40,169 nt of DNA from Tissierella praeacuta_A. GTDB taxonomy: Bacteria > Bacillota > Clostridia > Tissierellales > Tissierellaceae. Under the pieces are notes generated by a model. The model saw only the letters and a program-made list of their open reading frames with translations. It was not told the DNA's origin and ran no database searches. Below are positions 25,790-35,057 of this stretch, piece after piece. How positions within the stretch are numbered: position 1 is the stretch's first letter; every line of letters begins with the position of its first letter. Location: positions 1-40,169 of the forward strand of contig NZ_JBEBOY010000027.1 in the NCBI RefSeq assembly GCF_040396155.1, read 5' to 3'. The position numbers and the translations under genes were made by a program.

Positions 25790-25836
25790 AGTATTGCCTT
25801 GTAGATATAAATATCTATCTTGGCAATATTGTTTTA
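25790..25836 (+). terminator. Long hairpin after ykfA
   Basis: TATTGCC and TAGATAT (25792-25808) pair with ATATCTA and GGCAATA (25811-25828) with a small internal loop. A short GTTTTA follows, so termination may be partial, and ykfB (183 bases downstream of ykfA) may still be in the same unit. Confidence 0.55.
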
Positions 25837-25969
25837 TGAAAATAAATAAAACTCTATTATTATTAACATTTGCTTCATAAACTTCTATAAGAGAATAAAT
25901 CTAAAGAAATATAAGTGGTTCAACTAAGGAATATGATAACATTGGATTCATAAGAAGGAGGCTTTTAAA

Positions 25970-27055
25970 ATGAAAATAAAAGAGATACAAGTAGGACAGA
26001 TATCTGTACCACTTAAAAAGTCTTTTAAAACAGCCCTTAGAACAGTTGATAAAATCGAGGATATAGTAGTTAAGGTAATTACTGATACAGAACATGTTGG
26101 ATACGGAGAGGCTGCTCCGACAGCAGTAATTACTGGAGATACTAAAGGTTCCATAAGATGTGCAATAGAAGATTATATAGCTCCGCAGATAGTAGGATTA
26201 GAAATAGAAAATATGGAAGAAATAATGAATAGAATAGATAAATCCTTAATAAAGAATACAAGTGCTAAGGCAGCTGTAGATATGGCAATATACGATCTTT
26301 TTGGGCAATTTCATAAATCACCTATATATAAACTTTTAGGAGGATATAGAAAAGAGATAATTTCTGACTTAACAATAAGTGTAAATTCTCCTGAAGAAAT
26401 GGCAGAAGACAGTATTGAAGCAGTAAGAAGAGGATATAAGACTCTAAAAATAAAAGTGGGACTGGACCCTAGAATGGATATAAAGAGGATACAGGCAATA
26501 AGAGATGCTATAGGTTATGATATAGATTTGAGATTAGACGCAAATCAAGGTTGGACACCTAAAGAAGCAGTTGTATTACTTAGAAAGATGGAAGATAAAG
26601 GTTTTGATATAGAACTTGTTGAGCAGCCAGTTGTCGCTAATGATTTAGATGGGCTAAGATACGTTACAGAAAACGTAAGTATACCTATACTCGCTGATGA
26701 ATCTGTATTTTCTCCATCTGACGCAGTGAAGGTAATCCAAAATAGGGCTGCTGATTTAATAAATATTAAGTTGATGAAAACAGGCGGAATACATAATGCA
26801 TTAAAAATATGTTCAATTGCAGAAATTTATGGAGTTGAGTGTATGCTTGGATGCATGCTGGAAAGTAAATTAAGTGTTAGTGCAGCAGTTCACTTAGCAG
26901 CGGCTAAAAAAATCATAACTAAAATAGACTTAGACGGACCTGGGCTATGTAAAGAGGATCCAATTCAAGGAGGACCTGAATTTAAGGATTATAGAATTAT
27001 TTTAAATGATGAACCAGGACTAGGATTTAAAAATATTGGAAATTTGACTATATAA
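25970..27055 (+). CDS. ykfB: L-Ala-D/L-Glu epimerase (YkfB type, enolase superfamily)
   Basis: A 361-residue enzyme of the muconate-lactonising subgroup. Close similarity to B. subtilis YkfB is visible in KSFKTALRTV, GYGEAAPTAVITGDT and ISVNSPEEMA. Catalytic elements: LKIKVG (acid/base Lys, about 160-162), LRLDANQGW and LVEQP and ADES (metal-binding Asp, Glu, Asp), and INIKLMKTGG (second catalytic Lys). The reaction inverts the Glu centre of L-Ala-D-Glu, making L-Ala-L-Glu that ordinary dipeptidases can split. It therefore acts downstream of the NlpC/P60 endopeptidase at 34196. AAGAAGGAGG precedes the ATG. A perfect 26-bp palindrome follows the stop. Confidence 0.93.
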   Translation: MKIKEIQVGQISVPLKKSFKTALRTVDKIEDIVVKVITDTEHVGYGEAAPTAVITGDTKGSIRCAIEDYIAPQIVGLEIENMEEIMNRIDKSLIKNTSAKAAVDMAIYDLFGQFHKSPIYKLLGGYRKEIISDLTISVNSPEEMAEDSIEAVRRGYKTLKIKVGLDPRMDIKRIQAIRDAIGYDIDLRLDANQGWTPKEAVVLLRKMEDKGFDIELVEQPVVANDLDGLRYVTENVSIPILADESVFSPSDAVKVIQNRAADLINIKLMKTGGIHNALKICSIAEIYGVECMLGCMLESKLSVSAAVHLAAAKKIITKIDLDGPGLCKEDPIQGGPEFKDYRIILNDEPGLGFKNIGNLTI

Positions 27056-27062
27056 TAATTCA

Positions 27063-27088
27063 GAAAGGAGGATGTACATCCTCCTTTC
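27063..27088. terminator. Perfect 26-bp palindrome after ykfB
   Basis: GAAAGGAGGATG-TA-CATCCTCCTTTC is a very strong hairpin behind ykfB without a T run. It starts the 324-base gap before the solute-binding protein gene; that gap also has the -24/-12 promoter at 27206 and a leader of about 150 bases with an extra AAGGAG but no start codon after it. Confidence 0.65.
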
Positions 27089-27205
27089 AAATAAATAATG
27101 AAATCCAGCTTGAGAAATCAGATAATTCTAATAAATTGAATTGCCTGTTCATATAAGAGAATTAAATTTCTTAGTTTTTATTTAATATGAAAGTATCATA
27201 AGTAT

Positions 27206-27221
27206 TGGCATAAGATTTGCA
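27206..27221 (+). promoter_or_regulatory. Sigma-54 (-24/-12) promoter for the peptide transporter operon
   Basis: TGGCATAAGATTTGCA matches the consensus at every key base; GG at 27207-27208 and GC at 27219-27220. The predicted start is near 27232. I found no copy of the TTCCG dyad upstream here. Confidence 0.85.
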
Positions 27222-27379
27222 ATATTTCGATTAGTACCACTAAAGATAGAAATATATTTCAATATTAAAAATTATTACAAATAAATGGTATTTCAATATT
27301 ATTTGGAAAGGGGGAAAATATAAAGGAGATCTTAAGGGAAGGAAACCATAATAATTTTGAAACCAAGGGGGAGTAAGAA

Positions 27380-29212
27380 ATGAAAAAGCTTATGGCTTTA
27401 ATACTTACAATAATCATGATTATTGCAGGCTGTTCTACATCTAAAACTTCATCAGATGGAAAGGAATTGAGAGAATATTCCGTTGTTTATTCTGGAGAGA
27501 TCACTACATTAAACTATTTAGTTACTGCAAATACGAATGAATTTTCATTAGCTGCAAATATGGTAGATAGTTTAATTGATTATGACAAGTATGGAGTACC
27601 GATACCTTGTTTAGCAACTGAATGGGAATCTTCTCCAGATGGATTAATATGGACTTTGAAGATTCGTGAGGGAGTAAAATGGATTACCCATGAAGGAAAA
27701 GAGTATGCAGAAGTTAAGGCAAGGGATTTTGTAGATGCGGCAAAATACTTATTAGACCCAAGTAATGAATCACAAACAGCAAATATATTCTATAGTGTAA
27801 TTAAAAATGCAGAAGAATATTATAATGGTGAAATAGATGATTTTCAGCAAGTAGGAGTAAAAGCAGCAGATGATCATACATTAGAATATACTTTAAAACA
27901 GCCTACACCATATTTCTTATCTATGCTAAATTATGTTTGTTTCTTACCAGTTAACGGAGACTTTTTGGAAGAAGTAGGAGATAGATTTGGAACAGATAAT
28001 ACCAATTTTTTATATAATGGTGCCTTTATAATGGAAACCTTTGAACCACAAACTAAAAGAATTCTTGTAGCAAATAAAGACTATTGGGATAAGGATAATA
28101 TATTTATAGATAAGATAAAGATGACATATAATAAAGAAGCTTTGACTTTAGGACCAGAACTATTTTTACGTGGAGAAATTGACCATACAGACATGTCATC
28201 ATCTTTAGTTGAAGAATGGATGAAGGATCCAAATAAAAAGGAGATGTATAGGCTGCAGAGAACAAGTTTCTATACTTATTTTTATGCTTTAAATTTTGAC
28301 CCTAAATTTGATGAAGAATATGAGCCGGAGAATTGGAGGATTGCTGTAAATAATCTTAATTTCCGTAAATCAATATTCCATGCATTAGATAGGAAGTCTG
28401 CAATGATAACATCAGAACCTTATAATCCGGAGCAAATGTTGTCAAATACTATTACGCCAAAGAGTTTTGTTGATTTAGATGGAATAGATTATACAGAATT
28501 GGGAGGATTGAAGGAATTTTCAAATACAGATTCATTTAATGAAGCATTGGCAAAAGAATATAGGGATAAGGCTATGGAAGAGTTAAAAGGAGAAGTGAAA
28601 TTTCCAGTAATAGTATATATGCCATATAATTCAAGTATGCCTGAGTTGGCAAATAGAGTGCAGGTTATAGAACAGCAAATGGAAAATTTACTAGGTAAAG
28701 ACTATATAGATATTCAAATAGAGCCAAAACCACCTACAAATTTCTTATCAGAAGTAAGACGCTCGGGAAAATATGGATTTTTAGAATGCAATTGGGGACC
28801 TGATTATGCAGACCCTGAAACATATACAGGTCCTTTTGTTCCAGAAGGAAATTATAATTTTCCAGAATATGTAGAAGGATATAACGAATCTAATGGAGAG
28901 AAAACATATACTAACTTGGTAAATAGAGCCAATGAGGAAGTAATAGATATAAACAAACGTTATGAACTATTTGCCGAAGCAGAAGCATTTTTAATAAAAG
29001 AAGCTTTTGTTATACCTTATGCACTTGGTGGTGGAGGCTATGCAGCATCTAGGCTAAGTCCATTTGAATCCCAATATTCACCATTTGGAGTCTCATCAGA
29101 AAGATATAAGGGGCAACAGATTTTAGAGAAACCTATGAATACAGAAGAATTTAAAGCAGAGCTAGAAATATGGGAAAAAGAAAGAGCGGAAGCACTTAAA
29201 AATAGCAAATAA
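27380..29212 (+). CDS. dppE: Oligopeptide/dipeptide-binding lipoprotein (solute-binding family 5)
   Basis: A 610-residue extracellular lipoprotein: Lys-Lys start, hydrophobic helix and IIAGC with the lipidated Cys at 18. The mature part is a family-5 solute-binding protein (OppA/DppA/DppE type), with YSGEITTLNYL, LATEWESSPDGLIWTLKIREGVKW (the usual signature region) and NFRKSIFHALDRKSA. The length is in the OppA range. AAGGGGGAG precedes the ATG. It heads the transporter operon; a hairpin and 154 bases separate it from the permease genes, an arrangement that often lets binding protein exceed permease in amount. Muropeptide-type peptides such as L-Ala-D-Glu-mDAP are the inferred cargo. Confidence 0.9.
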   Translation: MKKLMALILTIIMIIAGCSTSKTSSDGKELREYSVVYSGEITTLNYLVTANTNEFSLAANMVDSLIDYDKYGVPIPCLATEWESSPDGLIWTLKIREGVKWITHEGKEYAEVKARDFVDAAKYLLDPSNESQTANIFYSVIKNAEEYYNGEIDDFQQVGVKAADDHTLEYTLKQPTPYFLSMLNYVCFLPVNGDFLEEVGDRFGTDNTNFLYNGAFIMETFEPQTKRILVANKDYWDKDNIFIDKIKMTYNKEALTLGPELFLRGEIDHTDMSSSLVEEWMKDPNKKEMYRLQRTSFYTYFYALNFDPKFDEEYEPENWRIAVNNLNFRKSIFHALDRKSAMITSEPYNPEQMLSNTITPKSFVDLDGIDYTELGGLKEFSNTDSFNEALAKEYRDKAMEELKGEVKFPVIVYMPYNSSMPELANRVQVIEQQMENLLGKDYIDIQIEPKPPTNFLSEVRRSGKYGFLECNWGPDYADPETYTGPFVPEGNYNFPEYVEGYNESNGEKTYTNLVNRANEEVIDINKRYELFAEAEAFLIKEAFVIPYALGGGGYAASRLSPFESQYSPFGVSSERYKGQQILEKPMNTEEFKAELEIWEKERAEALKNSK

Positions 29213-29219
29213 TCACAGG

Positions 29220-29252
29220 GACCTAAGGATTGCAATTAGTAATCCTTAGGTC
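29220..29252 (+). terminator. Intra-operon hairpin between binding protein and permease genes
   Basis: GACCTAAGGATT (29220-29231) and AATCCTTAGGTC (29241-29252) form a perfect 12-bp stem without a T run. It probably stabilises the upstream mRNA or reduces read-through into the permease genes. Confidence 0.6.
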
Positions 29253-29321
29253 TAAAAAATAACATAATATAAATTAATAAAAGGCATTTTATTCAGCCAT
29301 ATATTTATGGAAGAATTTTAA

Positions 29322-29351
29322 TTATGTCAATACTAAATATATTTGACATAA
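29322..29351. repeat. Dyad TTATGTCAA-N12-TTGACATAA before dppB
   Basis: Nine-base arms at 29322-29330 and 29343-29351, ending right before the GAGGGGGG ribosome binding site of the first permease gene. It could be an operator or an RNA hairpin that affects translation. Confidence 0.4.
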
Positions 29352-29366
29352 AAGAGGGGGGAGAAA

Positions 29367-30311
29367 ATGCTAAAATATTCTGTTAAGAGATTATTGCAAT
29401 CTTTATTTACTCTATTTATTATAGTTACTATAGTATTTCTTCTTATGAGGCTATTGCCTGAGGAAGGATATTTTGGTGATTCTTATGAAAAAATAGATGA
29501 ACAGCAAAGAGAAGCTATACTAATCAGCATGGGACTTAGAGATCCAATATATAAACAATTAACTAATTTTTATAAAAATATATTAACTGGAGATTTAGGA
29601 CAGTCTATTACATTTAGACCTAAGGTACCAGTTATAGATATAATAAAAGCAAAAGTACCCTATTCTCTATATTTTGGATTGGCGGCCATAGGAATATCTT
29701 TATTAGTGGGGATAACATTGGGAATAGCAATGGCTAAGAGTAAAAATAAATTTTGGGATAAATTAGGTACAGGATATGTTGTTTTTATAAAGGCAGTTCC
29801 AGCAGCAGTATATTTTCTTTTTTTACAGCTATATCTGACTAATGTATTTAAATTACCAATATTATTTGATATAGATAAGCCTATAAGTTGGATTCTTCCA
29901 GCCATATCTATGTCATTAGGCGGTATAGCCAGTTATGCAATGTGGATGAGGAGATATATGGTAGATGAAATCAATAAGGATTACGTTAAATTAGCTAGGG
30001 CAAAAGGGTTAAATAGTAGGTCCATAATGGTGAAACATGTATTTCGTAATGCATTTGTTCCAATGGCACAATATCTGCCGGCATCCATACTTTTTACCAT
30101 AGCAGGTTCAATTTATATAGAGTCCCTATATTCAATTCCAGGTATGGGAGGACTATTAGTAGAGGTTATCAGAAGACAGGATAATACTTTGGTGCAGGCT
30201 TTAGTGCTTATATATTCATCAATAGGTATAATCGGATTATTTTTAGGAGACATACTTATGGCCATATTTGATCCTCGTATAAATTTGCAGAAAAAAGGGG
30301 GTGCTAGATAA
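29367..30311 (+). CDS. dppB: Peptide ABC transporter permease, DppB type
   Basis: A 314-residue membrane protein with about six helices, starting with a DppB-type first helix (SVKRLLQSLFTLFIIVTIVFLLMRLLP). The family's extracellular segment with GLRDPIYKQ, the GDLGQSI segment, and the EAA-like cytoplasmic loop (DYVKLARAKGLNSRSIMVKHVFRNA) that docks on the ATPase are all visible. It ends with an FDPRI segment. GAGGGGGGAG precedes the ATG. The stop and the dppC ATG overlap by one base (TAATG), so the two are translationally coupled. Confidence 0.92.
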   Translation: MLKYSVKRLLQSLFTLFIIVTIVFLLMRLLPEEGYFGDSYEKIDEQQREAILISMGLRDPIYKQLTNFYKNILTGDLGQSITFRPKVPVIDIIKAKVPYSLYFGLAAIGISLLVGITLGIAMAKSKNKFWDKLGTGYVVFIKAVPAAVYFLFLQLYLTNVFKLPILFDIDKPISWILPAISMSLGGIASYAMWMRRYMVDEINKDYVKLARAKGLNSRSIMVKHVFRNAFVPMAQYLPASILFTIAGSIYIESLYSIPGMGGLLVEVIRRQDNTLVQALVLIYSSIGIIGLFLGDILMAIFDPRINLQKKGGAR

Positions 30312-31279
30312 TGGGTAAGGGCAAAGTAAATAAATTAGTAAATTCTATAAATGAAGAGCTATTTGAGTTTGCAGAATATGATGAAGCAGAAGCTAAACGT
30401 GGAGGATACTCGAATTACTCATATTGGCGATCTACTTGGAAAGTTTTTATTCAAAATAAACTAGCAGTTTTCCTTTTGACTTTAATGTCTGCTTTATTGA
30501 TATTTACAATAATTCAGCCCTATTTACCAAATCAAAAAATACCAACTGAAATTCATATAAATCCAGATACTAGATTACCACTTTCAAATAATCCACCTGA
30601 TTCAGAGTTTTTATTTGGGACTAATTCAATTGGGCAGGACCTTTGGTCACGTATATGGAGTGGTTCTAGGACTTCTTTATTAATAGGTATAACAGTGGGA
30701 ATTTGGGAAGCGGTAATAGGAATTACAGTAGGTGCTATGTGGGGATATATAAGATGGCTGGACCGTCCTATGACAGAGATATATAATATACTTAGTAATA
30801 TTCCTCAAACTATAATACTAATGTTAATGACTTATATAATGAAACCAGGTTTATATACTATGATTATAGCCATATGTATGACTTCTTGGATTGATATGGC
30901 TCGTTTTGTAAGAAATTTAACGGTAATTATTAGGGATAGAGAATATAATCTAGCATCTAAATGTTTAGGAACACCTACAAGAAGGATAATAACTAAGAAT
31001 TTACTTCCATATTTAGTTTCCGTTATTATGTTAAGTATTGCATTGTCTATTCCACAGACTATAGGGTATGAAGTATTTCTAACGTATATAGGACTTGGAC
31101 TGCCAGTTAGTATACCATCATTGGGCAATCTCATTAATGAAGGAAGACTTCTTATGATGGTTCCATCTCAAAGATATCAATTGATTTTTCCATCAATAAT
31201 TATTTCAATAATAACTATTTCATTTTATATGATGGGAAATGTTTTTTCTGATGCAGCAGATCCTAAAAATCACGTATAG
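30311..31279 (+). CDS. dppC: Peptide ABC transporter permease, DppC type
   Basis: A 322-residue second permease. It has a soluble N-terminal part of about 45 residues, the first helix at about 50-70, then the family segments LFGTNSIGQDLWSRIWSGSR, five further helices, and the EAA loop (RDREYNLASKCLGTPTRRII). It ends after a helix and FSDAADPKNHV. It pairs with DppB to form the channel. Ten bases separate its stop from the first ATPase gene. Confidence 0.92.
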   Translation: MGKGKVNKLVNSINEELFEFAEYDEAEAKRGGYSNYSYWRSTWKVFIQNKLAVFLLTLMSALLIFTIIQPYLPNQKIPTEIHINPDTRLPLSNNPPDSEFLFGTNSIGQDLWSRIWSGSRTSLLIGITVGIWEAVIGITVGAMWGYIRWLDRPMTEIYNILSNIPQTIILMLMTYIMKPGLYTMIIAICMTSWIDMARFVRNLTVIIRDREYNLASKCLGTPTRRIITKNLLPYLVSVIMLSIALSIPQTIGYEVFLTYIGLGLPVSIPSLGNLINEGRLLMMVPSQRYQLIFPSIIISIITISFYMMGNVFSDAADPKNHV

Positions 31280-31289
31280 GAGGGATACT

Positions 31290-32339
31290 ATGGAAGAGAG
31301 AAAAATCATATTATCAGTAAAGGATTTAGTTATTAAGTTTAGATTGAGGGGAGATGTTTTAACAGCCATAAGAGAAGCCTCCCTAGATATATATGAAGGA
31401 GAAAGTTTAGCTATAGTAGGAGAATCTGGCTCTGGCAAATCTGTCTTTACAAAAAGTTTCATGGGCTTAGTAGATGGAAATGGCTGGATTGATTCTGGAA
31501 GCATAATGTTTGAAGGAGAGGAAATATCAAAATATAAAACTGAAAAGGATTGGCTTAAAATTAGGGGGAAAAAGATTGCTATGATTTTCCAGGACCCTAT
31601 GACTTCCTTAAATCCTTTAAAGACAATTGGCAAACAGGTGCAAGAGGCAGTTGAATTACATCAAGGCTTAAGAAAGGAAGAAGCGAGAAAAAAGGTAATA
31701 GAAATATTAAAAGATGTAGGCATTGATGAAGCAGAAAGAAGATATAAGGAATATCCTCATGAATTTTCAGGGGGTATGAGACAAAGGGTTGTCATTGCCA
31801 TAGCCGTAGCTTGTAGACCAAAGATTTTAATATGTGATGAGCCAACTACAGCTTTAGATGTAACTATACAAGCTCAAATCTTGAATTTATTAAAAAATCT
31901 TAAAGAAAAATATCATTTAACCACCGTATACATTACTCATGATTTAGGAGTTGTAGCTAATGTTGCAGATAGAATAGCCGTTATGTATGCTGGTGATATA
32001 GTTGAGATAGGACAACGTGAAGAAGTATTCTATAATGCTCAGCACCCGTATACATGGGCTTTATTATCATCACTTCCTCAACTTGGAATAAAAGGTGAAC
32101 CTTTATTTTCCATTAAGGGGACTCCGCCAAATCTGTTTTATGAAATAAAAGGGGATGCTTTTGCACCAAGAAACCCCAAGGCATTGAAAATAGATTTTAT
32201 TGAGAAACCTCCATATTTTGATGTAAGTTCTACCCATAAAGCAAAGACATGGCTATTAGACCCTAGGTCGCCAAAGGTCAGTCCTCCTGAATCAATAGAA
32301 GTATTAAGACAACAATGGGGGGGAATGGAAAATGCCTAA
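31290..32339 (+). CDS. dppD: Peptide ABC transporter ATPase, DppD type
   Basis: The ATG at 31290 follows GGAGGG; a longer reading from 31239 would overlap dppC. The product is about 349 residues. It has Walker A GESGSGKS, Q-loop around FQDPMTSLNPL, signature FSGGMRQRV, Walker B LICDEPTTALDV and the switch His in ITHDLG. The C-terminal family extension is present, but its usual Cys cluster (as in other DppD/OppD that carry C-x-x-x-x-x-C) is not seen. It energises peptide uptake with the second ATPase, whose ATG overlaps its last eight bases. Confidence 0.92.
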   Translation: MEERKIILSVKDLVIKFRLRGDVLTAIREASLDIYEGESLAIVGESGSGKSVFTKSFMGLVDGNGWIDSGSIMFEGEEISKYKTEKDWLKIRGKKIAMIFQDPMTSLNPLKTIGKQVQEAVELHQGLRKEEARKKVIEILKDVGIDEAERRYKEYPHEFSGGMRQRVVIAIAVACRPKILICDEPTTALDVTIQAQILNLLKNLKEKYHLTTVYITHDLGVVANVADRIAVMYAGDIVEIGQREEVFYNAQHPYTWALLSSLPQLGIKGEPLFSIKGTPPNLFYEIKGDAFAPRNPKALKIDFIEKPPYFDVSSTHKAKTWLLDPRSPKVSPPESIEVLRQQWGGMENA

Positions 32340-33297
32340 TAACCAAAAAGAAGTATTGTTAGAAGTAAAAAACTTAAGGGTAGAATTTGGAAGTAAGAAG
32401 AAAAATAAATTTGTGGCAGTAAAAGATGTAAATTTCAATATATATAAAGGAGAGACTTTTGGATTAGTTGGTGAATCAGGCTCTGGGAAAACCACAATAG
32501 GAAGGGCTATTATTCGATTAAATGAAACGGCAGGCGGAGATATTATATTTAAAGGTAAAAAAATAAATGGTAAAATAAGTAAGGAATTAGATAGAGAAAT
32601 AACTAGGAAAATCCAAATGGTATTTCAAGATCCAATGGCATCATTAAATGAGAGAGCAAAAGTAGATTATATTGTATCAGAAGGATTATATAATATAAAA
32701 AATTATAAGGACGAAGAGGAAAGAAAGAGAATGGTAGAAAATGCACTTCTAGATGTTGGGCTGCTGCCAGAATTCTTGAGCCGTTTTCCTCACGAATTTT
32801 CAGGGGGACAAAGGCAGAGGATAGGAGTAGCAAGGGCTGTTGTAATGGAGCCTGAACTAATAATTGCAGATGAACCAATATCCGCCTTAGATGTTTCTAT
32901 TCGTGCTCAAGTATTAAATTTAATGTCAGAGTTACAGAAAAGTAAAGGATTAACATATTTATTTATTGCCCATGATTTATCTGTAGTGAGATTTATAACT
33001 GACAGAGTAGCTGTAATCCATAAAGGAAAGATAGTAGAAATGGCTGAGACTGAAAAACTTTATAGAAATCCTCTCCATCCCTATACTAGATCCTTATTCT
33101 CAGCAATTCCATTACCTGATCCAAGGAAAGAAAGGGCTAAGATATTGGAAATCTATGATCCTAGTTGTCATGATTATGAAAATAATCCTCCAAGTTGGGT
33201 GGAAATAGAACCTGAACATTTTATTTTAGCAAATAATAAGGAAATAGAAGATTATATGAAAGTCCTAAATAAATGGAAGTCCCCAAATTTTACTTAG
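32332..33297 (+). CDS. ykfD: Peptide ABC transporter ATPase, DppF/YkfD type
   Basis: A 321-residue second ATPase. Walker A GESGSGKT, Q-loop FQDPMASLNER, signature FSGGQRQRIGVARA, Walker B LIIADEPISALDV and the switch His in IAHDLSV are intact, so both ATP sites should work. The C-terminal extension after about residue 250 (NPLHPYTRSLFSAIPLPDP) is typical of OppF/DppF. Its start codon lies inside the end of dppD, so expression is coupled. It is named after the B. subtilis ykfD position, though a general DppF label would fit equally. Confidence 0.9.
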   Translation: MPNNQKEVLLEVKNLRVEFGSKKKNKFVAVKDVNFNIYKGETFGLVGESGSGKTTIGRAIIRLNETAGGDIIFKGKKINGKISKELDREITRKIQMVFQDPMASLNERAKVDYIVSEGLYNIKNYKDEEERKRMVENALLDVGLLPEFLSRFPHEFSGGQRQRIGVARAVVMEPELIIADEPISALDVSIRAQVLNLMSELQKSKGLTYLFIAHDLSVVRFITDRVAVIHKGKIVEMAETEKLYRNPLHPYTRSLFSAIPLPDPRKERAKILEIYDPSCHDYENNPPSWVEIEPEHFILANNKEIEDYMKVLNKWKSPNFT

Positions 33298-33397
33298 ATT
33301 AAATGGTTGTTAGGGATTATAAATAGAGATAACAGCAAGGTGTTAGACTTTGAAAAGATATATAAGATGAAGATATTATATATAGAAGGTGATGAAA

Positions 33398-34168
33398 ATG
33401 ATAGAAGATATTATTATGAAAGAGATAAAGACTGTAGATGAAGAAGTCTCAATTGTAATAAAAGATTTAACCAATGATAAATGGATTTTAAAATATAATG
33501 AAAATAGAGTTTTTCCATCTGCCAGCTTAATAAAGATCCCTATAATGATAGAAGCATTGGGATGTGTGGAAAAAGGTGAATATAGTTTAGATGAAAAAAT
33601 AAAGATTAGAGCAACTGATAGAGTAGAATATAGTATTGTATCTGAGTTAAGATTAGAGGAATATACATTAATAGATTTAATTACTCTAATGATAATCCTT
33701 AGTGATAATACTGCTACTAATGTTCTAATAGATTTACTAGGCTATGAAAGAATTAATAAAATGATAAGAAAATTAAACTGTAATGACACTTTCTTGAAAA
33801 GAAAAATGATGGATTTTACAGCAGCAAAAGAAGGAAGAGAAAATTTGACAAGTCCTATGGACATGGCCTTACTTATGGAAAAAATCTATAATGAGTCTAT
33901 TGTCAGCCCTAAGATGTGTGAAATTATGATAGATATTTTAAGTAGACAAAAACATAGGGATATGTTACCTAGATATATTTTAGATGAAGTAAAAATAGCA
34001 AATAAAACAGGAGAGTTAAGTGGATTAAATCATGATATAGGAATATTCTATTTGGAAAATATAAATTATCTAATAGGCATATTTACAACAAATGGAGAAA
34101 ATGATTTAGTTGGTAAAAGGACCATAGGAAGGATTTCAAAACTTGTATATGATAATTTTTTAAGATAA
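33398..34168 (+). CDS. Class A beta-lactamase-fold serine hydrolase without signal peptide
   Basis: The ATG at 33398 follows GAAGGTGATG; the in-frame GTG at 33389 lies in that site. The product is about 256 residues. It has the active-site triad of the fold: SLIK (S-x-x-K, about 43-46), SDN (about 101-103) and KTG (about 203-205). The omega-loop Glu motif of true class A beta-lactamases (E-x-x-L-N) is not clearly present; the region reads EGRENLTSPMDMA. There is no signal peptide or helix, so the enzyme is cytoplasmic. That is unusual for a defence lactamase and fits a hydrolase of imported D-amino-acid peptides. The neighbouring genes support this, but its reaction is unknown. It starts about 100 bases after ykfD. 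Confidence 0.82.
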   Translation: MIEDIIMKEIKTVDEEVSIVIKDLTNDKWILKYNENRVFPSASLIKIPIMIEALGCVEKGEYSLDEKIKIRATDRVEYSIVSELRLEEYTLIDLITLMIILSDNTATNVLIDLLGYERINKMIRKLNCNDTFLKRKMMDFTAAKEGRENLTSPMDMALLMEKIYNESIVSPKMCEIMIDILSRQKHRDMLPRYILDEVKIANKTGELSGLNHDIGIFYLENINYLIGIFTTNGENDLVGKRTIGRISKLVYDNFLR

Positions 34169-34195
34169 TAAATAATACTATATGAGGTGATATAT

Positions 34196-35014
34196 TTGGA
34201 CAGACAAAAACTAGGAATTTTAAACAAGACTGTAGTTCCTATTAATTTACATCCAAGGTTTGATAGTGAAATGGCTGATGAAGGTTTATATGGTATGGTT
34301 GTAAGTATCCTAGAGGATGTTAAAGAAGGATGGTATTATATTGAAACTCAATATAATTACTGCGGCTATATTTGTGAGTCTAATATGATTATTGATGATG
34401 GTGAATCTAGGGAATGGATGGAGAAGGCAAAGAATGTAATTATACATTCAATAGTAGATGTAATGCCTAGTGCAAGTTATAAAGGATATATAAAGGAAAC
34501 TTTAACTAGAGGTGCAAGAGTAATAGTTACTGGAAAAGAGGCTGATGAATGGGCGGAGATTCAATTAGCCGACCGTAGTACAGGTTGGGTCAGAAAAGTA
34601 TTCATAGGAAACCTAATAACGTCTTATGATAAAAATGATGAAAGTCAGTTGAGAGATAAATTAGTAAATACTGCTATGTTATATTTGGGAACACAATATA
34701 GATGGGGAGGAAAGAGTCCCTTAGGTATAGATTGTTCTGGATTATGTTCTATATCCTATATGCTGAATGGAATTATAATATATAGAGATGCAGTAAGAAA
34801 AGATGAATATATGAAAAAAATAGGATTAGAAGACATAAAACCAGGAGATCTTTTATTTTTCCCAGGCCATGTAGCCATGTATATAGGAAATGATAAGTAT
34901 GTACATTCCAGTGCGAGTATCAATCGTGTCGGTATCAATAGTTTAAACCCAAAGGATAAAGATTATAGAGAAGACCTAGCAAAAACTATAACAGATATAG
35001 GTACTATTTTCTAA
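34196..35014 (+). CDS. ykfC: SH3 plus NlpC/P60 gamma-D-glutamyl-L-diamino acid endopeptidase (YkfC type)
   Basis: The TTG at 34196 is chosen because GAGGTGA lies right before it. The product is about 272 residues without signal peptide. Two SH3b-like parts (about 1-65 and 75-140, the second with GARVIVTG..ADEWAEIQLAD..TGWVRK) precede the NlpC/P60 domain. The catalytic Cys is in IDCSGL (about 179), the His in FPGHVAMYIG (about 225) and the third polar residue in VHSS. YkfC of Bacillus cuts L-Ala-gamma-D-Glu-mDAP, releasing L-Ala-D-Glu and the diamino acid. It would supply both the epimerase at 25970 (L-Ala-D-Glu) and LysA at 19332 (meso-DAP). A 50-bp palindromic terminator closes the unit. Confidence 0.92.
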   Translation: MDRQKLGILNKTVVPINLHPRFDSEMADEGLYGMVVSILEDVKEGWYYIETQYNYCGYICESNMIIDDGESREWMEKAKNVIIHSIVDVMPSASYKGYIKETLTRGARVIVTGKEADEWAEIQLADRSTGWVRKVFIGNLITSYDKNDESQLRDKLVNTAMLYLGTQYRWGGKSPLGIDCSGLCSISYMLNGIIIYRDAVRKDEYMKKIGLEDIKPGDLLFFPGHVAMYIGNDKYVHSSASINRVGINSLNPKDKDYREDLAKTITDIGTIF

Positions 35015-35057
35015 AATAAGAAAAAGGATACTGAAATAATTGCAATAATTATTGGTT

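Noticed and set aside
25811..25835. TTGGCAATATTG as a fourth -24/-12 promoter before ykfB
   Set aside because: No GC at the required 12-base offset, and the TTGGCA belongs to the 3' arm of a hairpin.
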